Positions 9,048-18,775 of a stretch of DNA of 64,000 bases are shown here, one piece after another. How positions within the stretch are numbered: position 1 is the first letter of the stretch; the number at the start of each line of letters is the position of its first letter. Made by a program: the position numbers and the translations under genes. Origin of the DNA: Niallia sp. FSL W8-0635 (GTDB lineage: Bacteria > Bacillota > Bacilli > Bacillales > Cytobacillaceae). The notes under the pieces are model-generated. The model saw only the letters and a program-made list of their open reading frames with translations, searched no databases and was not told where the DNA came from. Location: positions 1,280,501-1,344,500 of the forward strand of contig NZ_JBBOYD010000001.1 of the NCBI RefSeq assembly GCF_038007965.1. The letters are read 5' to 3'.

Positions 9048-10283
9048 TCATTCTCCTCGTTCTGAAAATAAGCGGGCAATTTCTACGATTACATTTGTCG
9101 CTTTCACCATGTTATCTACAGAAATGTATTCATATTTTCCGTGGAAATTCTCTCCACCTGTAAATATATTCGGTGTTGGTAGTCCCATATAAGAAAGCTG
9201 GGAGCCATCTGTACCACCACGGATTGGTTGTACAATAGGTGTAATACCGAGATTTTCCATTGCTTGGTATGCGACGTCTACAATTTCTTTTACCGGCTCT
9301 ATTTTTTCACGCATATTGTAGTATTGGTCGTTCAAATCTAGTTTTACCGTATTAGCGCCATACTTTTCATTTAACTCATGTATGATTGCCTGAAGGGTAT
9401 TTTTTCTGTCTTCAAAAGAAGATCGATCAAAATCGCGGATAATATAAGAAAGCTTTGTCTCTTCTACATCTCCTTCAAAAGAAAGCAAATGATAAAAGCC
9501 CTCATAGCCTTCTGTGAATTCAGGTGCTTCATTCGCAGGTAAACGGTTTTGTAATTCCATTGCTATTTTGATACTATTGACCATTTTTCCTTTTGCTGTC
9601 CCTGGATGAACATTCGTGCCGCTTACGGTAATCTTTGCTCCAGCTGCATTAAAGCTTTCATATTGTAATTCACCTAATGGGCCACCATCAACTGTGTAAG
9701 CAAAATCTGCATCAAAGGCTTCTACATTAAATTTATGAGGTCCTCTTCCAATTTCTTCATCAGGTGTAAAGGCAACTCTAATTTTACCATGTTTAATGTC
9801 TGGGTTTTCTTTTAGGTAAATAAGGGCTGTTACAATTTCAGCAATTCCAGCTTTATTATCTGCACCAAGCAATGTTGTTCCATCGGTAGTGAGTAATGTA
9901 TGACCAACATAATTCTTTAATTCTGGAAATTCTTTAGGGGATAAAACGATATGTAAGTCTTTATTTAATACAATATTTTGCCCGTCATATTTTTCTGTTT
10001 TTTGTGGACGAACATTTTTCCCCGTGAAATCTGTGGCTGTATCTAAATGAGCTAGAAATCCAATCGTTGGAACCTTATTATCTGTATTAGCCGGCAAGGT
10101 TGCCATAACATATCCGTTTTCATCAATCGTTACTTCGGCCATTCCAATTTCTTTTAGTTCTTCCACTAATAAATTTGCTAGTGTTAACTGTCCTGGAGTA
10201 GATGGACATTCTGAGTTGCTTTCATTTGATTGCGTATCAACCACTGCATACGATATAAAACGATTTATAATATTTTCTTTCAC
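9048..10283 (-). CDS. pepT: Peptidase T (tripeptide aminopeptidase)
   Basis: PepT is a cytoplasmic dinuclear zinc M20 peptidase that removes the N-terminal residue of tripeptides. I chose the GTG at 10283 (411 residues, close to the roughly 410 of Bacillus PepT) because AAAGGAG lies nine bases upstream; the longer frame to 10322 has no ribosome site. Metal and catalytic motifs are visible: [32 protein letters not shown] and the C-terminal PIRGGTDGS. It is monocistronic. Together with the POT peptide transporter it suggests use of external peptides. Confidence 0.95.
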   Translation of the reverse strand: MKENIINRFISYAVVDTQSNESNSECPSTPGQLTLANLLVEELKEIGMAEVTIDENGYVMATLPANTDNKVPTIGFLAHLDTATDFTGKNVRPQKTEKYDGQNIVLNKDLHIVLSPKEFPELKNYVGHTLLTTDGTTLLGADNKAGIAEIVTALIYLKENPDIKHGKIRVAFTPDEEIGRGPHKFNVEAFDADFAYTVDGGPLGELQYESFNAAGAKITVSGTNVHPGTAKGKMVNSIKIAMELQNRLPANEAPEFTEGYEGFYHLLSFEGDVEETKLSYIIRDFDRSSFEDRKNTLQAIIHELNEKYGANTVKLDLNDQYYNMREKIEPVKEIVDVAYQAMENLGITPIVQPIRGGTDGSQLSYMGLPTPNIFTGGENFHGKYEYISVDNMVKATNVIVEIARLFSERGE

Positions 10284-10508
10284 ACTATTCAACTCCTTTA
10301 TCAGATATCCTGATTTTATCATAGAAGGAATGAATAATACGAATATAGTGAATTAGCTATCTAGATTCTCCTAAGTAGGCAAAATTAGTTATCAATTGAT
10401 TCATAATCGTTCACAATTATGTTGAATTTTGGTTTAGTTTGATGCTTTATTTGGACGGCTTTTTAGATAGAATATAAGTATTGCCATTGTAGAAAAGGAG
10501 ATGGATGA

Positions 10509-11114
10509 ATGAAGAAACAAAATAAACCAACGATTATTTTTAGTGCAATCGCAGTAATCATTATTATTTGTTTTGTAGCTATATGGTGGTTAAACAGTAA
10601 GAATATACATACAATGGAAGACATAAAGAAAATAAATGCATCGGCTACGTTTGCCCAGCAAGATGAGGAGTATATTGTTTATTTTTGGCAAGCCACTTGT
10701 ACATATTGCAAACAAATTGAAAATGATGTTATAGAGTTTAGCAATGGTGGAGATATTCCCATTTATGTTGTGGACATGCAGAACAAAAATAATGAATCTA
10801 GTTGGTATGATTGGGAAGCACACCATAAGAAGTTTAATAAAGTAATTGGAAAAATGGAAGATGGCAAAGAAGTATGGAACGATGGGATAAATATAGAGGA
10901 TTTTCAAAATAATCAAGAAATTGCCTGGGGTATTGTAGCAGATGAAGATAATCAAATCATCGCAACACATAATACTGCTTATGGAAACGAAGCACCAGAA
11001 AGTGCAGAGGAAATTGAAATTACCGGAACACCAACAATGATAAAAATTAAAGATGGTAAGTTTGAGGAGTATGCAGTTGGTGTAGAAGAAACACTCGAAA
11101 TGCTAGGGAAATAA
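10509..11114 (+). CDS. Membrane-anchored thioredoxin-like protein
   Basis: The 201-residue protein has one N-terminal membrane segment (residues about 8-28) that would leave the rest outside. A thioredoxin fold is indicated by YFWQATCTYCKQIE, giving a CTYC redox motif, and by the cis-proline motif GTPTMIKIKDG near residue 180. Thioredoxin-like proteins of this layout reduce, oxidise or isomerise disulfides at the membrane surface. The long insert between CTYC and the cis-proline (about 110 residues) exceeds that of a minimal thioredoxin. An AGGAG site precedes the ATG and a terminator follows, so it is a single-gene unit. Substrate unknown. Confidence 0.8.
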   Translation: MKKQNKPTIIFSAIAVIIIICFVAIWWLNSKNIHTMEDIKKINASATFAQQDEEYIVYFWQATCTYCKQIENDVIEFSNGGDIPIYVVDMQNKNNESSWYDWEAHHKKFNKVIGKMEDGKEVWNDGINIEDFQNNQEIAWGIVADEDNQIIATHNTAYGNEAPESAEEIEITGTPTMIKIKDGKFEEYAVGVEETLEMLGK

Positions 11115-11122
11115 AGTGGAAA

Positions 11123-11162
11123 GAAGCTGAAGTTAGGGTGACCTATCTAAGCTTCTTTTTTT
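11123..11162 (+). terminator. Terminator after the thioredoxin-like gene
   Basis: GAAGCT and AGCTTC bracket an inner AGTTAGG/CCTATCT pairing, and the stem is followed by a run of seven T. Confidence 0.8.
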
Positions 11163-11317
11163 GTTTGAATTTTAGATATTGATAGGTAAGGGAAAAGTGG
11201 TATATCCAGTAAATGAAAGCTGAAAACACTAACCAAGATTACATTCTCATCAATATAAATAGCCATGATTTGGATTAATCTTTACAAAATAACTATAAGT
11301 AAAAATAAATAAAACAT

Positions 11318-11346
11318 TTCAAAAACAAACAAACATATTGTATAAT
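11318..11346 (+). promoter_or_regulatory. Promoter and candidate rhamnose operator before rhaEW
   Basis: TATAAT lies at 11341-11346. Seventeen bases upstream is a weak -35 box (TTCAAA, 11318-11323). The spacer holds AAAACAAACAAACATA (11322-11337), an A-rich motif that recurs before rhaD and before the sensor operon. Confidence 0.6.
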
Positions 11347-11389
11347 GTAATCGGGGTATAAAAAAACAGTTTGTGAAGGGAGAATTATT

Positions 11390-13459
11390 ATGGTTCAGAA
11401 TTTATGGAATAATGAAAGGGCTTCACAATTAAAAAAAGGTTTAGATGAGTTAGTTTACCGATCTAATTTAATTGGTTCAGATCGAGCTGTATGTAATTGG
11501 GGTGGCGGAAATACTTCCATGAAGACAATTGAAAAAGATTTTCGTGGAAGAGAGATAGAAGTAATGTGGGTAAAAGGAAGCGGTTCAGACTTAGCAACAA
11601 TGAAAGCGCATAATTTTACAGGTCTTAAGCTGGAGGATATTAAACCATTAATCGAAAGAAAAGAAATGCCTGATGAGGAAATGGTTGCTTATTTATCACA
11701 TTGTATGATTGATAGTACGCATCCAAGAGCGTCTATCGAAACCTTATTACACGCATTTTTACCATATAAACATGTCGATCACACCCATCCAGATGCTATT
11801 ATTAGCATTTGCTGTGCAGATAATGGGAAACAAATCGCCGAAGAAATTTATGGGAATCGTTTTGTGTGGGTACCTTATATCCGACCAGGTTTTACACTAT
11901 CAAAAATGATTGCAGAAGGTGTACAGAATAACCCGAATGCAGAATTAGTATTAATGGAAAAGCATGGTCTTGTTGTTTGGGGAGAGACAGCTGAGGAAAG
12001 CTATGAAAAAACAATCACTTTTATTAACGAAGCAGAAAGCTATATTCATAATAAAATAGAAGAAGAAAAAGTTTTTGGTGGAGAGAAATATTCTGCTTTA
12101 TCGAAGGAATCGGCAGAAGAGATTCTTAGCCAAGTGCTACCAGTAATTCGAGGAGCAATTAGCGAAGAAAAACAGATGCTTTTAACCTATGATAGAGAGG
12201 AAGAAGTACTTCAATTCGTGAATAGCAAGGATGCAAAGCGTTTATCACAAATAGGTGCAGCTTGCCCAGACCATCTTGTACATACGAAAAGACAACCTTT
12301 ATATATAGAGTGGGATCCGGCTACAAAAGATATTGCTAGTTTAAAAGAAAGCATAAAAAAAGGTGTGGAAAACTTTAAAAATGAGTATATTGCTTATTTT
12401 GAAAGAAATAAAGAAGCTGGAGATCAAATTTCAGAAACAGCTCCTCGGGTTATTTTAATTCCTGGAATTGGAATGGTTAACACGGGAAAAACGCTTGCTA
12501 TGGCTGAAGTGAGCGGAGCATTATACCATCGTGCAATCTCTGTAATGAAGGGTGCTACTACTTTAGGAGAATTTGTATCATTAAATGAAAATGAGTCATT
12601 TAAAATCGAGTATTGGCCACTGGAATTATATAAATTATCTCTAGCACCAAAAGAAGCGGAATTCTCTCGTAAAGTTGCATTTGTTACTGGAGGAGCGGGT
12701 GGTATTGGTAGTGAAACTTGCCGACTATTTGCAGACCTAGGAGCACATGTTGTTATTGCGGATCTTAATATAGAAGGTGCAGAAAAGGTAGCGGCAGAAA
12801 TCAATGAAAAGTACGGTTCTAAACGTGCGCTAGCAGTTAAGATGGATGTAACAAGTGAAGAAGCTGTGAAAGAAGCCTACAAGAAAACAGCTCTTACATT
12901 TGGAGGAGTGGATATTATCGTCAATAATGCTGGACTTGCAACATCTAGTCCATTTGATGAAACTTCTTTACAAGAATGGAATTTAAATGTAAATGTTCTT
13001 GGAACAGGATATTTTCTAGTTGCGAGAGAAGCATTTAAACAAATGAAAGAGCAAGGTTTAGGGGGAAGCATGGTATTTATCGGTTCCAAAAACTCTGTAT
13101 ATGCAGGGAAAAATGTTACTGCATATAGCTCGGTGAAAGCAATGGAAGCACATCTAGCAAGATGTATTGCTGCAGAGGGAGGAGAATTTGGCATTCGTGT
13201 TAATACGGTATTACCAGATGCTGTGTTACAAGGATCTGCTATTTGGGGATCTAAGTGGCGTGAAGAAAGAGCTGCCAATTATGGAATTGACCCAGATCAA
13301 CTAGAAGAGCACTATAAGAAACGAACTACTTTATTAGTAAATATTTTTCCAAAGGATATTGCGGAAGCGATTTGCTATTTCTCTTCTTCAAAAGCAGAGA
13401 AAACAACAGGGTGTATGCTGACAGTTGATGGAGGAGTACCTGCAGCGTTCACTAGATAA
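11390..13459 (+). CDS. rhaEW: Bifunctional rhamnulose-1-phosphate aldolase / lactaldehyde dehydrogenase
   Basis: The 689-residue protein joins a class II aldolase (RhaE, residues about 1-415) to a short-chain dehydrogenase (RhaW, about 428-689). The aldolase shows metal-ligand motifs in VDHTHPDA and EKHGLVVWGE. The dehydrogenase has the cofactor loop TGGAGGIGS and the catalytic pair Y579 and K583. The fusion splits rhamnulose-1-phosphate to DHAP and L-lactaldehyde and oxidises the aldehyde to lactate, as assigned for the Bacillus subtilis YuxG family. Start ATG has a GAAGGGAG site. A strong terminator follows. It is transcribed separately from the rhaBA genes but in the same locus. Confidence 0.93.
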   Translation: MVQNLWNNERASQLKKGLDELVYRSNLIGSDRAVCNWGGGNTSMKTIEKDFRGREIEVMWVKGSGSDLATMKAHNFTGLKLEDIKPLIERKEMPDEEMVAYLSHCMIDSTHPRASIETLLHAFLPYKHVDHTHPDAIISICCADNGKQIAEEIYGNRFVWVPYIRPGFTLSKMIAEGVQNNPNAELVLMEKHGLVVWGETAEESYEKTITFINEAESYIHNKIEEEKVFGGEKYSALSKESAEEILSQVLPVIRGAISEEKQMLLTYDREEEVLQFVNSKDAKRLSQIGAACPDHLVHTKRQPLYIEWDPATKDIASLKESIKKGVENFKNEYIAYFERNKEAGDQISETAPRVILIPGIGMVNTGKTLAMAEVSGALYHRAISVMKGATTLGEFVSLNENESFKIEYWPLELYKLSLAPKEAEFSRKVAFVTGGAGGIGSETCRLFADLGAHVVIADLNIEGAEKVAAEINEKYGSKRALAVKMDVTSEEAVKEAYKKTALTFGGVDIIVNNAGLATSSPFDETSLQEWNLNVNVLGTGYFLVAREAFKQMKEQGLGGSMVFIGSKNSVYAGKNVTAYSSVKAMEAHLARCIAAEGGEFGIRVNTVLPDAVLQGSAIWGSKWREERAANYGIDPDQLEEHYKKRTTLLVNIFPKDIAEAICYFSSSKAEKTTGCMLTVDGGVPAAFTR

Positions 13460-13464
13460 TATAA

Positions 13465-13496
13465 AAAGTGGGGATTTATTCTATCCCCGCTTTTTT
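13465..13496 (+). terminator. Terminator after rhaEW
   Basis: GTGGGGAT (13468-13475) pairs with ATCCCCGC (13483-13490) and is followed by six T. Confidence 0.85.
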
Positions 13497-13591
13497 GCTG
13501 TAATAGGAATGGAAAATAGTTGTGAAAGGAAGTTTCCTTCTATTGTTAAGTAGATATTAGAAGAAGCAAGTCTTATACTATAGTAGAATGA

Positions 13592-13605
13592 ATGTAAACG
13601 ATTTC
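13592..13605 (+). promoter_or_regulatory. Candidate cre site (CcpA) before the AraC gene
   Basis: TGTAAACGATTTCG matches the cre consensus TGWAANCGNTNWCA at all but the last position. This would subject the AraC-type regulator to carbon catabolite control. Confidence 0.6.
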
Positions 13606-13689
13606 GATTGGTGATTGAAAAAGTCAAAAGTTCTGTGTAACAAACTCACCAATTATATGATAAATCGTTCAAACAGGAGGTTGACCTTC

Positions 13690-14655
13690 TTGGAAAATGC
13701 TTTATTGAAGCAATTAATGGAATTAACAGAGGAAGAAAAAAGTATTGTGCAACAAAAGCAAGGTGTTATGAAAGATATTTATACAAGTCAAAGTAATTTT
13801 ATTATTGAAAGTGAAAAGTTTTTGCGGAAAGATAAAATGATTACGGTGAGAAAGCATACACGTTTTATTGATTTTCCTAAACATAAGCATAATTATATTG
13901 AGATTAATTATGTAGTGAGTGGGAGCTTAAAGCAAAAAGTTGGTAATGACCATATATCCCTAAAAAAAGGAGAGCTCTTATTTTTAAATCAGCATATGGA
14001 GCATGAAATTCAGGCATGTAATCGGGAAGATATTGTCGTTAATTTCATCATCCAGCCACCTTTTTTTCAATTTATTTTTCAATATTTACATGAAGAAAAT
14101 AAACTAACCGATTTTCTTATTAATAGCTTATTTAATCATACGGAAAGTGGACAATATTTATATTACAAGGTCTCAGATGTCATGGAAATCCAAGACATCA
14201 TTGGGAAACTATTAAAAGAAGAAACAAATAACTCCATTTTATCGGAATCGACGATGAAGCTGTATATGGGGTTATTGATTATAGAGCTTATAAAAAATAC
14301 AGATAAAATTCAACAAAATGAGGGAGTATTGCAAAATCAGTATCTCGTGATTGAAGCTTTGACCTATATCGAAGAGAAGTATCAAAATGGAACGCTAAAT
14401 GAACTAGCAGAAAAGCTACATCAATCAATGTCTTCTTTGAGCAAAAATATAAAAAAAGCAACAGGCTATACTTTTAAGGAGCTACTGCAGGAGAAGCGGC
14501 TTAGTAAGTCGAAAATACTGTTAGAGACTACGGATCTTTCGATTAAGCGGATTATTGAAGAAGTAGGATATGATAATATTAGCTATTTCTATCGGATATT
14601 TAAAGAGAAATATGGAATGACGCCAAAAGAATTTCGGTTAAAGCTAGCAAAGTAA
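13690..14655 (+). CDS. AraC-family regulator with N-terminal cupin
   Basis: The C-terminal 100 residues contain two AraC helix-turn-helix motifs (LNELAEKLHQSMSSLSKNIKK and IIEEVGYDNISYFYRIFKEKYGMTPKEF, given here in parts). The N-terminal part carries a cupin-like sensor with FPKHKHNYIEINYV. I chose the TTG at 13690 (321 residues) because AGGAGG sits nine bases upstream; an upstream TTG at 13615 has no ribosome site. Its place between rhaEW and rhaBA suggests a rhamnose-responsive activator like RhaR/RhaS of enterobacteria, but the effector is inferred only from position. A candidate cre site lies upstream and its terminator overlaps its stop codon. Confidence 0.85.
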   Translation: MENALLKQLMELTEEEKSIVQQKQGVMKDIYTSQSNFIIESEKFLRKDKMITVRKHTRFIDFPKHKHNYIEINYVVSGSLKQKVGNDHISLKKGELLFLNQHMEHEIQACNREDIVVNFIIQPPFFQFIFQYLHEENKLTDFLINSLFNHTESGQYLYYKVSDVMEIQDIIGKLLKEETNNSILSESTMKLYMGLLIIELIKNTDKIQQNEGVLQNQYLVIEALTYIEEKYQNGTLNELAEKLHQSMSSLSKNIKKATGYTFKELLQEKRLSKSKILLETTDLSIKRIIEEVGYDNISYFYRIFKEKYGMTPKEFRLKLAK

Positions 14656-14673
14656 TCTATTTGCTAGTTTTTT
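14644..14673 (+). terminator. Terminator at the end of the AraC gene
   Basis: CTAGCAAA (14644-14651) pairs with TTTGCTAG (14660-14667), followed by TTTTTT. The stem includes the last codons of the gene. Confidence 0.75.
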
Positions 14674-14807
14674 CTTTGTAAAGACAATTTTTTCTATTAA
14701 AGCAGTAGAAATACTAGAAAAAAACCGTTGGCTGTTTGGAAAATAAGGACAATAAAAAAGAAAAGTTACGTTATTTTTTCAAAGGTTGAAAACCATTACA
14801 ATAAATG

Positions 14808-14825
14808 CAAGGAAACGTTTTCTAA
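14808..14825 (+). promoter_or_regulatory. Candidate cre-like palindrome before rhaB
   Basis: GGAAACGTTTTC is a palindromic CcpA-box-like sequence just upstream of the rhaB ribosome site. It fits the core of the cre consensus but differs at both ends. Confidence 0.4.
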
Positions 14826-14848
14826 ATCCTTTTTAAGGAGAGGTGGAA

Positions 14849-16267
14849 ATGACAAGATATACGCTTGCAGTAGATATCGGAGCCTCAAGCGGAAGGCTAA
14901 TTATCGGATCTGTTCAAAATGAGAAATTAGAGCTTAATGAAATTCATCGTTTTGAAAATAAGATGATCAAAAAAGGACAGCATTACTGTTGGGATATGGA
15001 TAGGCTTTTTTTAGAAGTGAAAAAAGGAATAAAAAAATGCAACGATCTAGGCATTAAGCCAGAAAGTATCGGCATTGATACATGGGCAGTAGATTTTGTA
15101 TTACTAGATGAAGATGGAGAACGATTGACAGATGCCGTAGCTTATCGGGATGATCGAACGGATGGCATGATGGAAGAAGTATTCCAGAAAATCATGAAGG
15201 AAAGATTATACTTAGAAACAGGAATTCAATTCCAAAAATTTAATACCATTTATCAATTATACGCTTTAAAAAAGACACAGCCAGAAGTATTAGAAAAGGC
15301 GAAAACCTTTTTAATGATACCTGATTATTTACACTATTTGCTTTCAGGGATTCCGGCAAATGAATACACCAATGCCTCTTCTACCCAGTTATTAAATGCT
15401 TTTACAAAAAAATGGGACAAAACGATTCTCGATATATTAGAAATTAATAGTGAAATGTTCCAAGAAATTAAAAAGCCAAATACTGTTCTTGGAAATTTGA
15501 AGGCTGAATTGGTAGAGGAATTTGGCTTTGATATGAAAGTTATTTTACCTGCGACACATGATACAGGTTCTGCAGTAATTTCCGTACCCGAACTTAATGA
15601 TACAATCTATATCAGTTCAGGGACTTGGTCTCTGATTGGAGTTGAAAATAGATTTCCTATCTGTGTAACGAAGGCATTAGATTATAACTTTACAAATGAA
15701 GGTGGGATTGATTACCGCTTTCGCTTTTTGAAAAATATTATGGGACTCTGGATGATTCAGGAAGTAAGACGAAATTACAATAATCAATACTCTTTTGCTG
15801 AGTTTGTTGATTTAGCTAATGCAGCACATGATTTTAGAAGTATTGTGAATGTAAATGATAATCGTTTTCTAAATCCTGACAATATGGTGGAAGAAATTCA
15901 GAGCTATTGTATAGAAACAGGGCAACAGGTTCCATCAACACCTGGAGAAATAGCAAAATGTGTTTATGAAAGTTTAGTAGAAAGCTATATTACAGCTGTA
16001 AATGAAATAGAAGAAATTTTCGAAAAATCCTTTCCTAGTATTAATATTATTGGCGGCGGATGTCAAAATGAAATGTTAAATCAGTTACTTGCAGAAGCCA
16101 CAAAAAAGGATGTATATGCTGGGCCAATTGAAGCGACAGCAATTGGAAACATTGTTTCACAGTTCATTGCATTAGGAGAAATAGATAGTTTATCAGAGGC
16201 AAGACAAATGATAAAGAAATCATTTGAAATAAAAGAATACAAAGCTGCGGAAGATGCAATCAAATAA
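14849..16267 (+). CDS. rhaB: L-rhamnulokinase
   Basis: RhaB phosphorylates L-rhamnulose to L-rhamnulose-1-phosphate with ATP in the cytoplasm. The protein is a FGGY-type sugar kinase of 472 residues: the N-terminal phosphate loop is LAVDIGASSGRL, the substrate region includes GIDTWAVDFVLLD, and the second domain has the adenosine motif IIGGGCQNEMLNQ. The ATG at 14849 follows AAGGAG with good spacing; a GTG at 14843 is too close to that site. rhaA begins 15 bases after the stop, so the two genes form an operon. Confidence 0.96.
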   Translation: MTRYTLAVDIGASSGRLIIGSVQNEKLELNEIHRFENKMIKKGQHYCWDMDRLFLEVKKGIKKCNDLGIKPESIGIDTWAVDFVLLDEDGERLTDAVAYRDDRTDGMMEEVFQKIMKERLYLETGIQFQKFNTIYQLYALKKTQPEVLEKAKTFLMIPDYLHYLLSGIPANEYTNASSTQLLNAFTKKWDKTILDILEINSEMFQEIKKPNTVLGNLKAELVEEFGFDMKVILPATHDTGSAVISVPELNDTIYISSGTWSLIGVENRFPICVTKALDYNFTNEGGIDYRFRFLKNIMGLWMIQEVRRNYNNQYSFAEFVDLANAAHDFRSIVNVNDNRFLNPDNMVEEIQSYCIETGQQVPSTPGEIAKCVYESLVESYITAVNEIEEIFEKSFPSINIIGGGCQNEMLNQLLAEATKKDVYAGPIEATAIGNIVSQFIALGEIDSLSEARQMIKKSFEIKEYKAAEDAIK

Positions 16268-16282
16268 AAGGGGGACATAAAC

Positions 16283-17536
16283 ATGTCTATTAAAGAAAAT
16301 TTTGATTTAGCTAAACAACAATATGAGCAATGGGGAGTAAATGTAGAAGAAGCATTGGAAAAGCTAAGAAATATTCCAATTTCCATTCATTGCTGGCAAG
16401 GGGATGATATTGCTGGATTTGAAGTAAATCAAAGAGAATTATCCGGCGGTATTGATGTGACAGGGAATTATCCTGGAAAAGCAACGAATCCAGAGGAATT
16501 AAGAAGCGATTTAGAGAAAGCGCTCTCTCTTATTCCTGGGAAGCATCGTGTTAATCTGCATGCTATTTACGCGGAAACAAATGGAGTTGCTGTAGAAAGA
16601 GATGAGCTAGAACCAAAGCATTTTGAAAATTGGGTACAATGGGCAAAAGAAAATGGTTTAGGGCTAGATTTTAATCCGACTCTATTCTCCCATGAAAATG
16701 CAGCAGATGGCTTAACATTAGCTCATCCAAGTCAAGAAATTCGTGATTTTTGGATTAAGCATTGCATTGCTAGTAGAAAAATCGCTGAATATTTTGGGAA
16801 AGAACTAGGAACTCCTGCTTTAACGAATATATGGATCCCTGACGGCTATAAAGATATTCCAAGTGACCGCTTAACTCCAAGAAAAAGATTAAAGGATTCC
16901 TTAGATAAAATTTATGCTGTAGCGACAGATGAAAGATATAACTTGGATGCAGTGGAAAGTAAGGTTTTTGGAATTGGGTCAGAATCCTATGTAGTAGGCT
17001 CACATGAATTTTACTTAGGATATGCGTTGAAAAATAATAAATTATGTCTAATGGATACTGGTCACTATCACCCAACAGAAACCGTTTCTAACAAAATTTC
17101 TTCCATGCTTTTATTTAGTGATAAATTAGCATTGCATGTATCTAGACCAGTAAGATGGGATAGTGATCATGTTGTTATTTTGGATGATGAACTAAAAGAA
17201 ATTGCTGTAGAAATCGTACGTAATGATGCATTAAACAAAGTAATTATCGGCCTTGATTTCTTTGATGCTAGCATTAACAGAGTGGCAGCATGGACAATCG
17301 GTACAAGAAATATGATTAAAGCACTTTTAAATGCATTATTACTTCCAAATGAAAAATTAAAACAATTACAAGAGGAAGGGAATTTTACAGAGAGACTAGC
17401 ATTAATGGAAGAATTTAAAACCTATCCATTTGGGGCTATTTGGGATTATTACTGTGAACAAATGGATGTGCCAGTGCGTGAGGCTTGGATAAATGAAGTG
17501 AAAGCATATGAGGAAGAAGTTCTTTTGAAGAGATGA
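16283..17536 (+). CDS. rhaA: L-rhamnose isomerase
   Basis: RhaA interconverts L-rhamnose and L-rhamnulose, the first cytoplasmic step of the pathway, using divalent metal ions. The 417-residue length matches the family (about 420). Characteristic stretches such as [29 protein letters not shown] and [13 protein letters not shown] are present, with metal-ligand histidines and acids in [10 protein letters not shown] and [16 protein letters not shown] site precedes the ATG. It lies directly after rhaB and is followed by a large palindromic terminator. Confidence 0.97.
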   Translation: MSIKENFDLAKQQYEQWGVNVEEALEKLRNIPISIHCWQGDDIAGFEVNQRELSGGIDVTGNYPGKATNPEELRSDLEKALSLIPGKHRVNLHAIYAETNGVAVERDELEPKHFENWVQWAKENGLGLDFNPTLFSHENAADGLTLAHPSQEIRDFWIKHCIASRKIAEYFGKELGTPALTNIWIPDGYKDIPSDRLTPRKRLKDSLDKIYAVATDERYNLDAVESKVFGIGSESYVVGSHEFYLGYALKNNKLCLMDTGHYHPTETVSNKISSMLLFSDKLALHVSRPVRWDSDHVVILDDELKEIAVEIVRNDALNKVIIGLDFFDASINRVAAWTIGTRNMIKALLNALLLPNEKLKQLQEEGNFTERLALMEEFKTYPFGAIWDYYCEQMDVPVREAWINEVKAYEEEVLLKR

Positions 17537-17571
17537 AGATAAGATTAATGATTATTCATAGATAAATGTCG

Positions 17572-17608
17572 GGAAAAGAGTAAAAGTATTGGACTTTTAC
17601 TCTTTTCC
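17572..17608 (+). terminator. Large hairpin after rhaA
   Basis: A 16-bp perfect inverted repeat, GGAAAAGAGTAAAAGT (17572-17587) and its complement (17593-17608), with a 5-base loop. The T content is inside the stem and the downstream sequence is AT-rich, so it could terminate from either side. Confidence 0.75.
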
Positions 17609-17736
17609 TATAATTATATGTGAGTATTTGAAGTTATAAATAAACCCATATGTTGAATAGTTTAAAAATATGCTATAGTAATAAACATATAACAACATAA
17701 TCCCAAGAAAACAAAAATGGAGGGAGAACTTCGAAA

Positions 17737-18501
17737 GTGCTTGTAGCGGAAAGACGACGAAAAATTGTGGAGCTTATAAATGAAAGACTAAGCATTCGTG
17801 TGACGGAGCTTAGTGAGATTTTCTCTGTAACAGAAGAAACGATTAGAAGAGATTTAGAAAAGCTTGAACAGGAAAAGCTTTTGATGAGAAGTCATGGTGG
17901 GGCTGTGAGTATTGAAAAAGAACCTGCAGATACTCCCTTTATCGTAAGAGAGGTAACAAATGCCGAGCAAAAGAAAGCAATTGCTCGAGAAGCTGTAAAA
18001 AGTATTGAAGCAGGAGAACAAATTATATTGGATGGCAGTACCACCGCTTGGTATATGGCAGCCCAACTACCAGATATGCCACTTACGGTTATTACTAATT
18101 CAATTAAGGTTGCATTGGAATTGAGTAAGAAAGAACAAATTAAAGTAATATCAACAGGTGGCATGCTTCTATCCAAATCTTTATCTTATGTAGGACCTTT
18201 AGCAGAGCGTTCCCTAGACAGATATTATGTGAACAAGCTATTTCTATCATGTAAAGGGGTAGATGTAGCAAGCGGATTAAGTGATGCGAATGAATGGCAG
18301 GCATTATTAAAGAAACAGATGATGAATATATCATCTGAGGTAACGCTCCTTGTAGATTCAAGTAAATTTGGAGTGAAAACCTTTGCTCATATTGCAAATC
18401 TAGATCAGATACACCATGTTATTACGGATGAAAATATACCAGCAGAATATGAAAATTGGTTTCAGGAAAAGAATATATCCTTTAAGGCAGTACTATCTTA
18501 A
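17737..18501 (+). CDS. rhaR: DeoR-family regulator, probable rhamnose repressor
   Basis: A 254-residue DeoR-type protein. The N-terminal helix-turn-helix reads IRVTELSEIFSVTEETIRRDLEKLE, and the C-terminal sugar-phosphate sensor (DeoRC) contains DGSTTAWYMAA and ISTGGML, similar to ribose-isomerase-like effector pockets. DeoR regulators usually respond to a phosphorylated intermediate, here plausibly rhamnulose-1-phosphate. GTG start with GGAGGGAG upstream. The Bacillus subtilis rha locus also contains a DeoR-type regulator, which supports the symbol. Its likely operators are the repeated AAACAAACA motifs upstream of rhaEW, rhaD and the sensor operon. Confidence 0.85.
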   Translation: MLVAERRRKIVELINERLSIRVTELSEIFSVTEETIRRDLEKLEQEKLLMRSHGGAVSIEKEPADTPFIVREVTNAEQKKAIAREAVKSIEAGEQIILDGSTTAWYMAAQLPDMPLTVITNSIKVALELSKKEQIKVISTGGMLLSKSLSYVGPLAERSLDRYYVNKLFLSCKGVDVASGLSDANEWQALLKKQMMNISSEVTLLVDSSKFGVKTFAHIANLDQIHHVITDENIPAEYENWFQEKNISFKAVLS

Positions 18502-18543
18502 GAGAAAATGTTTAAGAAATAGTAGTTTGAGCAGTAATTTATA

Positions 18544-18586
18544 GACAGCACCAACAGATTGAAAAATGTTGGTGCTGTCTTCTTTT
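18544..18586 (+). terminator. Terminator after the DeoR gene
   Basis: GACAGCACCAACA (18544-18556) pairs perfectly with TGTTGGTGCTGTC (18567-18579), followed by TTCTTTTTG. Confidence 0.9.
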
Positions 18587-18614
18587 TGTTTTTGAATGGT
18601 AAAGCTATTATGAT

Positions 18615-18713
18615 AAAACAAACAAAAACAAAATAAAATTCACAAAAAATACATAAAGTATTTCTGTTTTTATTTTTGTATATGTTGACTTATTTTTGTT
18701 TCGAGAGTAATAT
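18615..18713 (+). promoter_or_regulatory. rhaD promoter with repeated rhamnose-operator-like motifs
   Basis: TTGACT (18685-18690) and TAATAT (18708-18713) are 17 bases apart. The spacer contains ATTTTTGTTT, a second copy TTTTTATTTTTGTA lies just upstream, and an inverted form AAAACAAACAAAAACAAAATAAAA is at 18615-18638. Multiple copies across the promoter suggest repressor binding. Confidence 0.65.
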
Positions 18714-18775
18714 GAAGATGTGAAAAACAAAGAATATAAAAATACTAGTTAATGAAAAATAAAGGGAGTGACAGA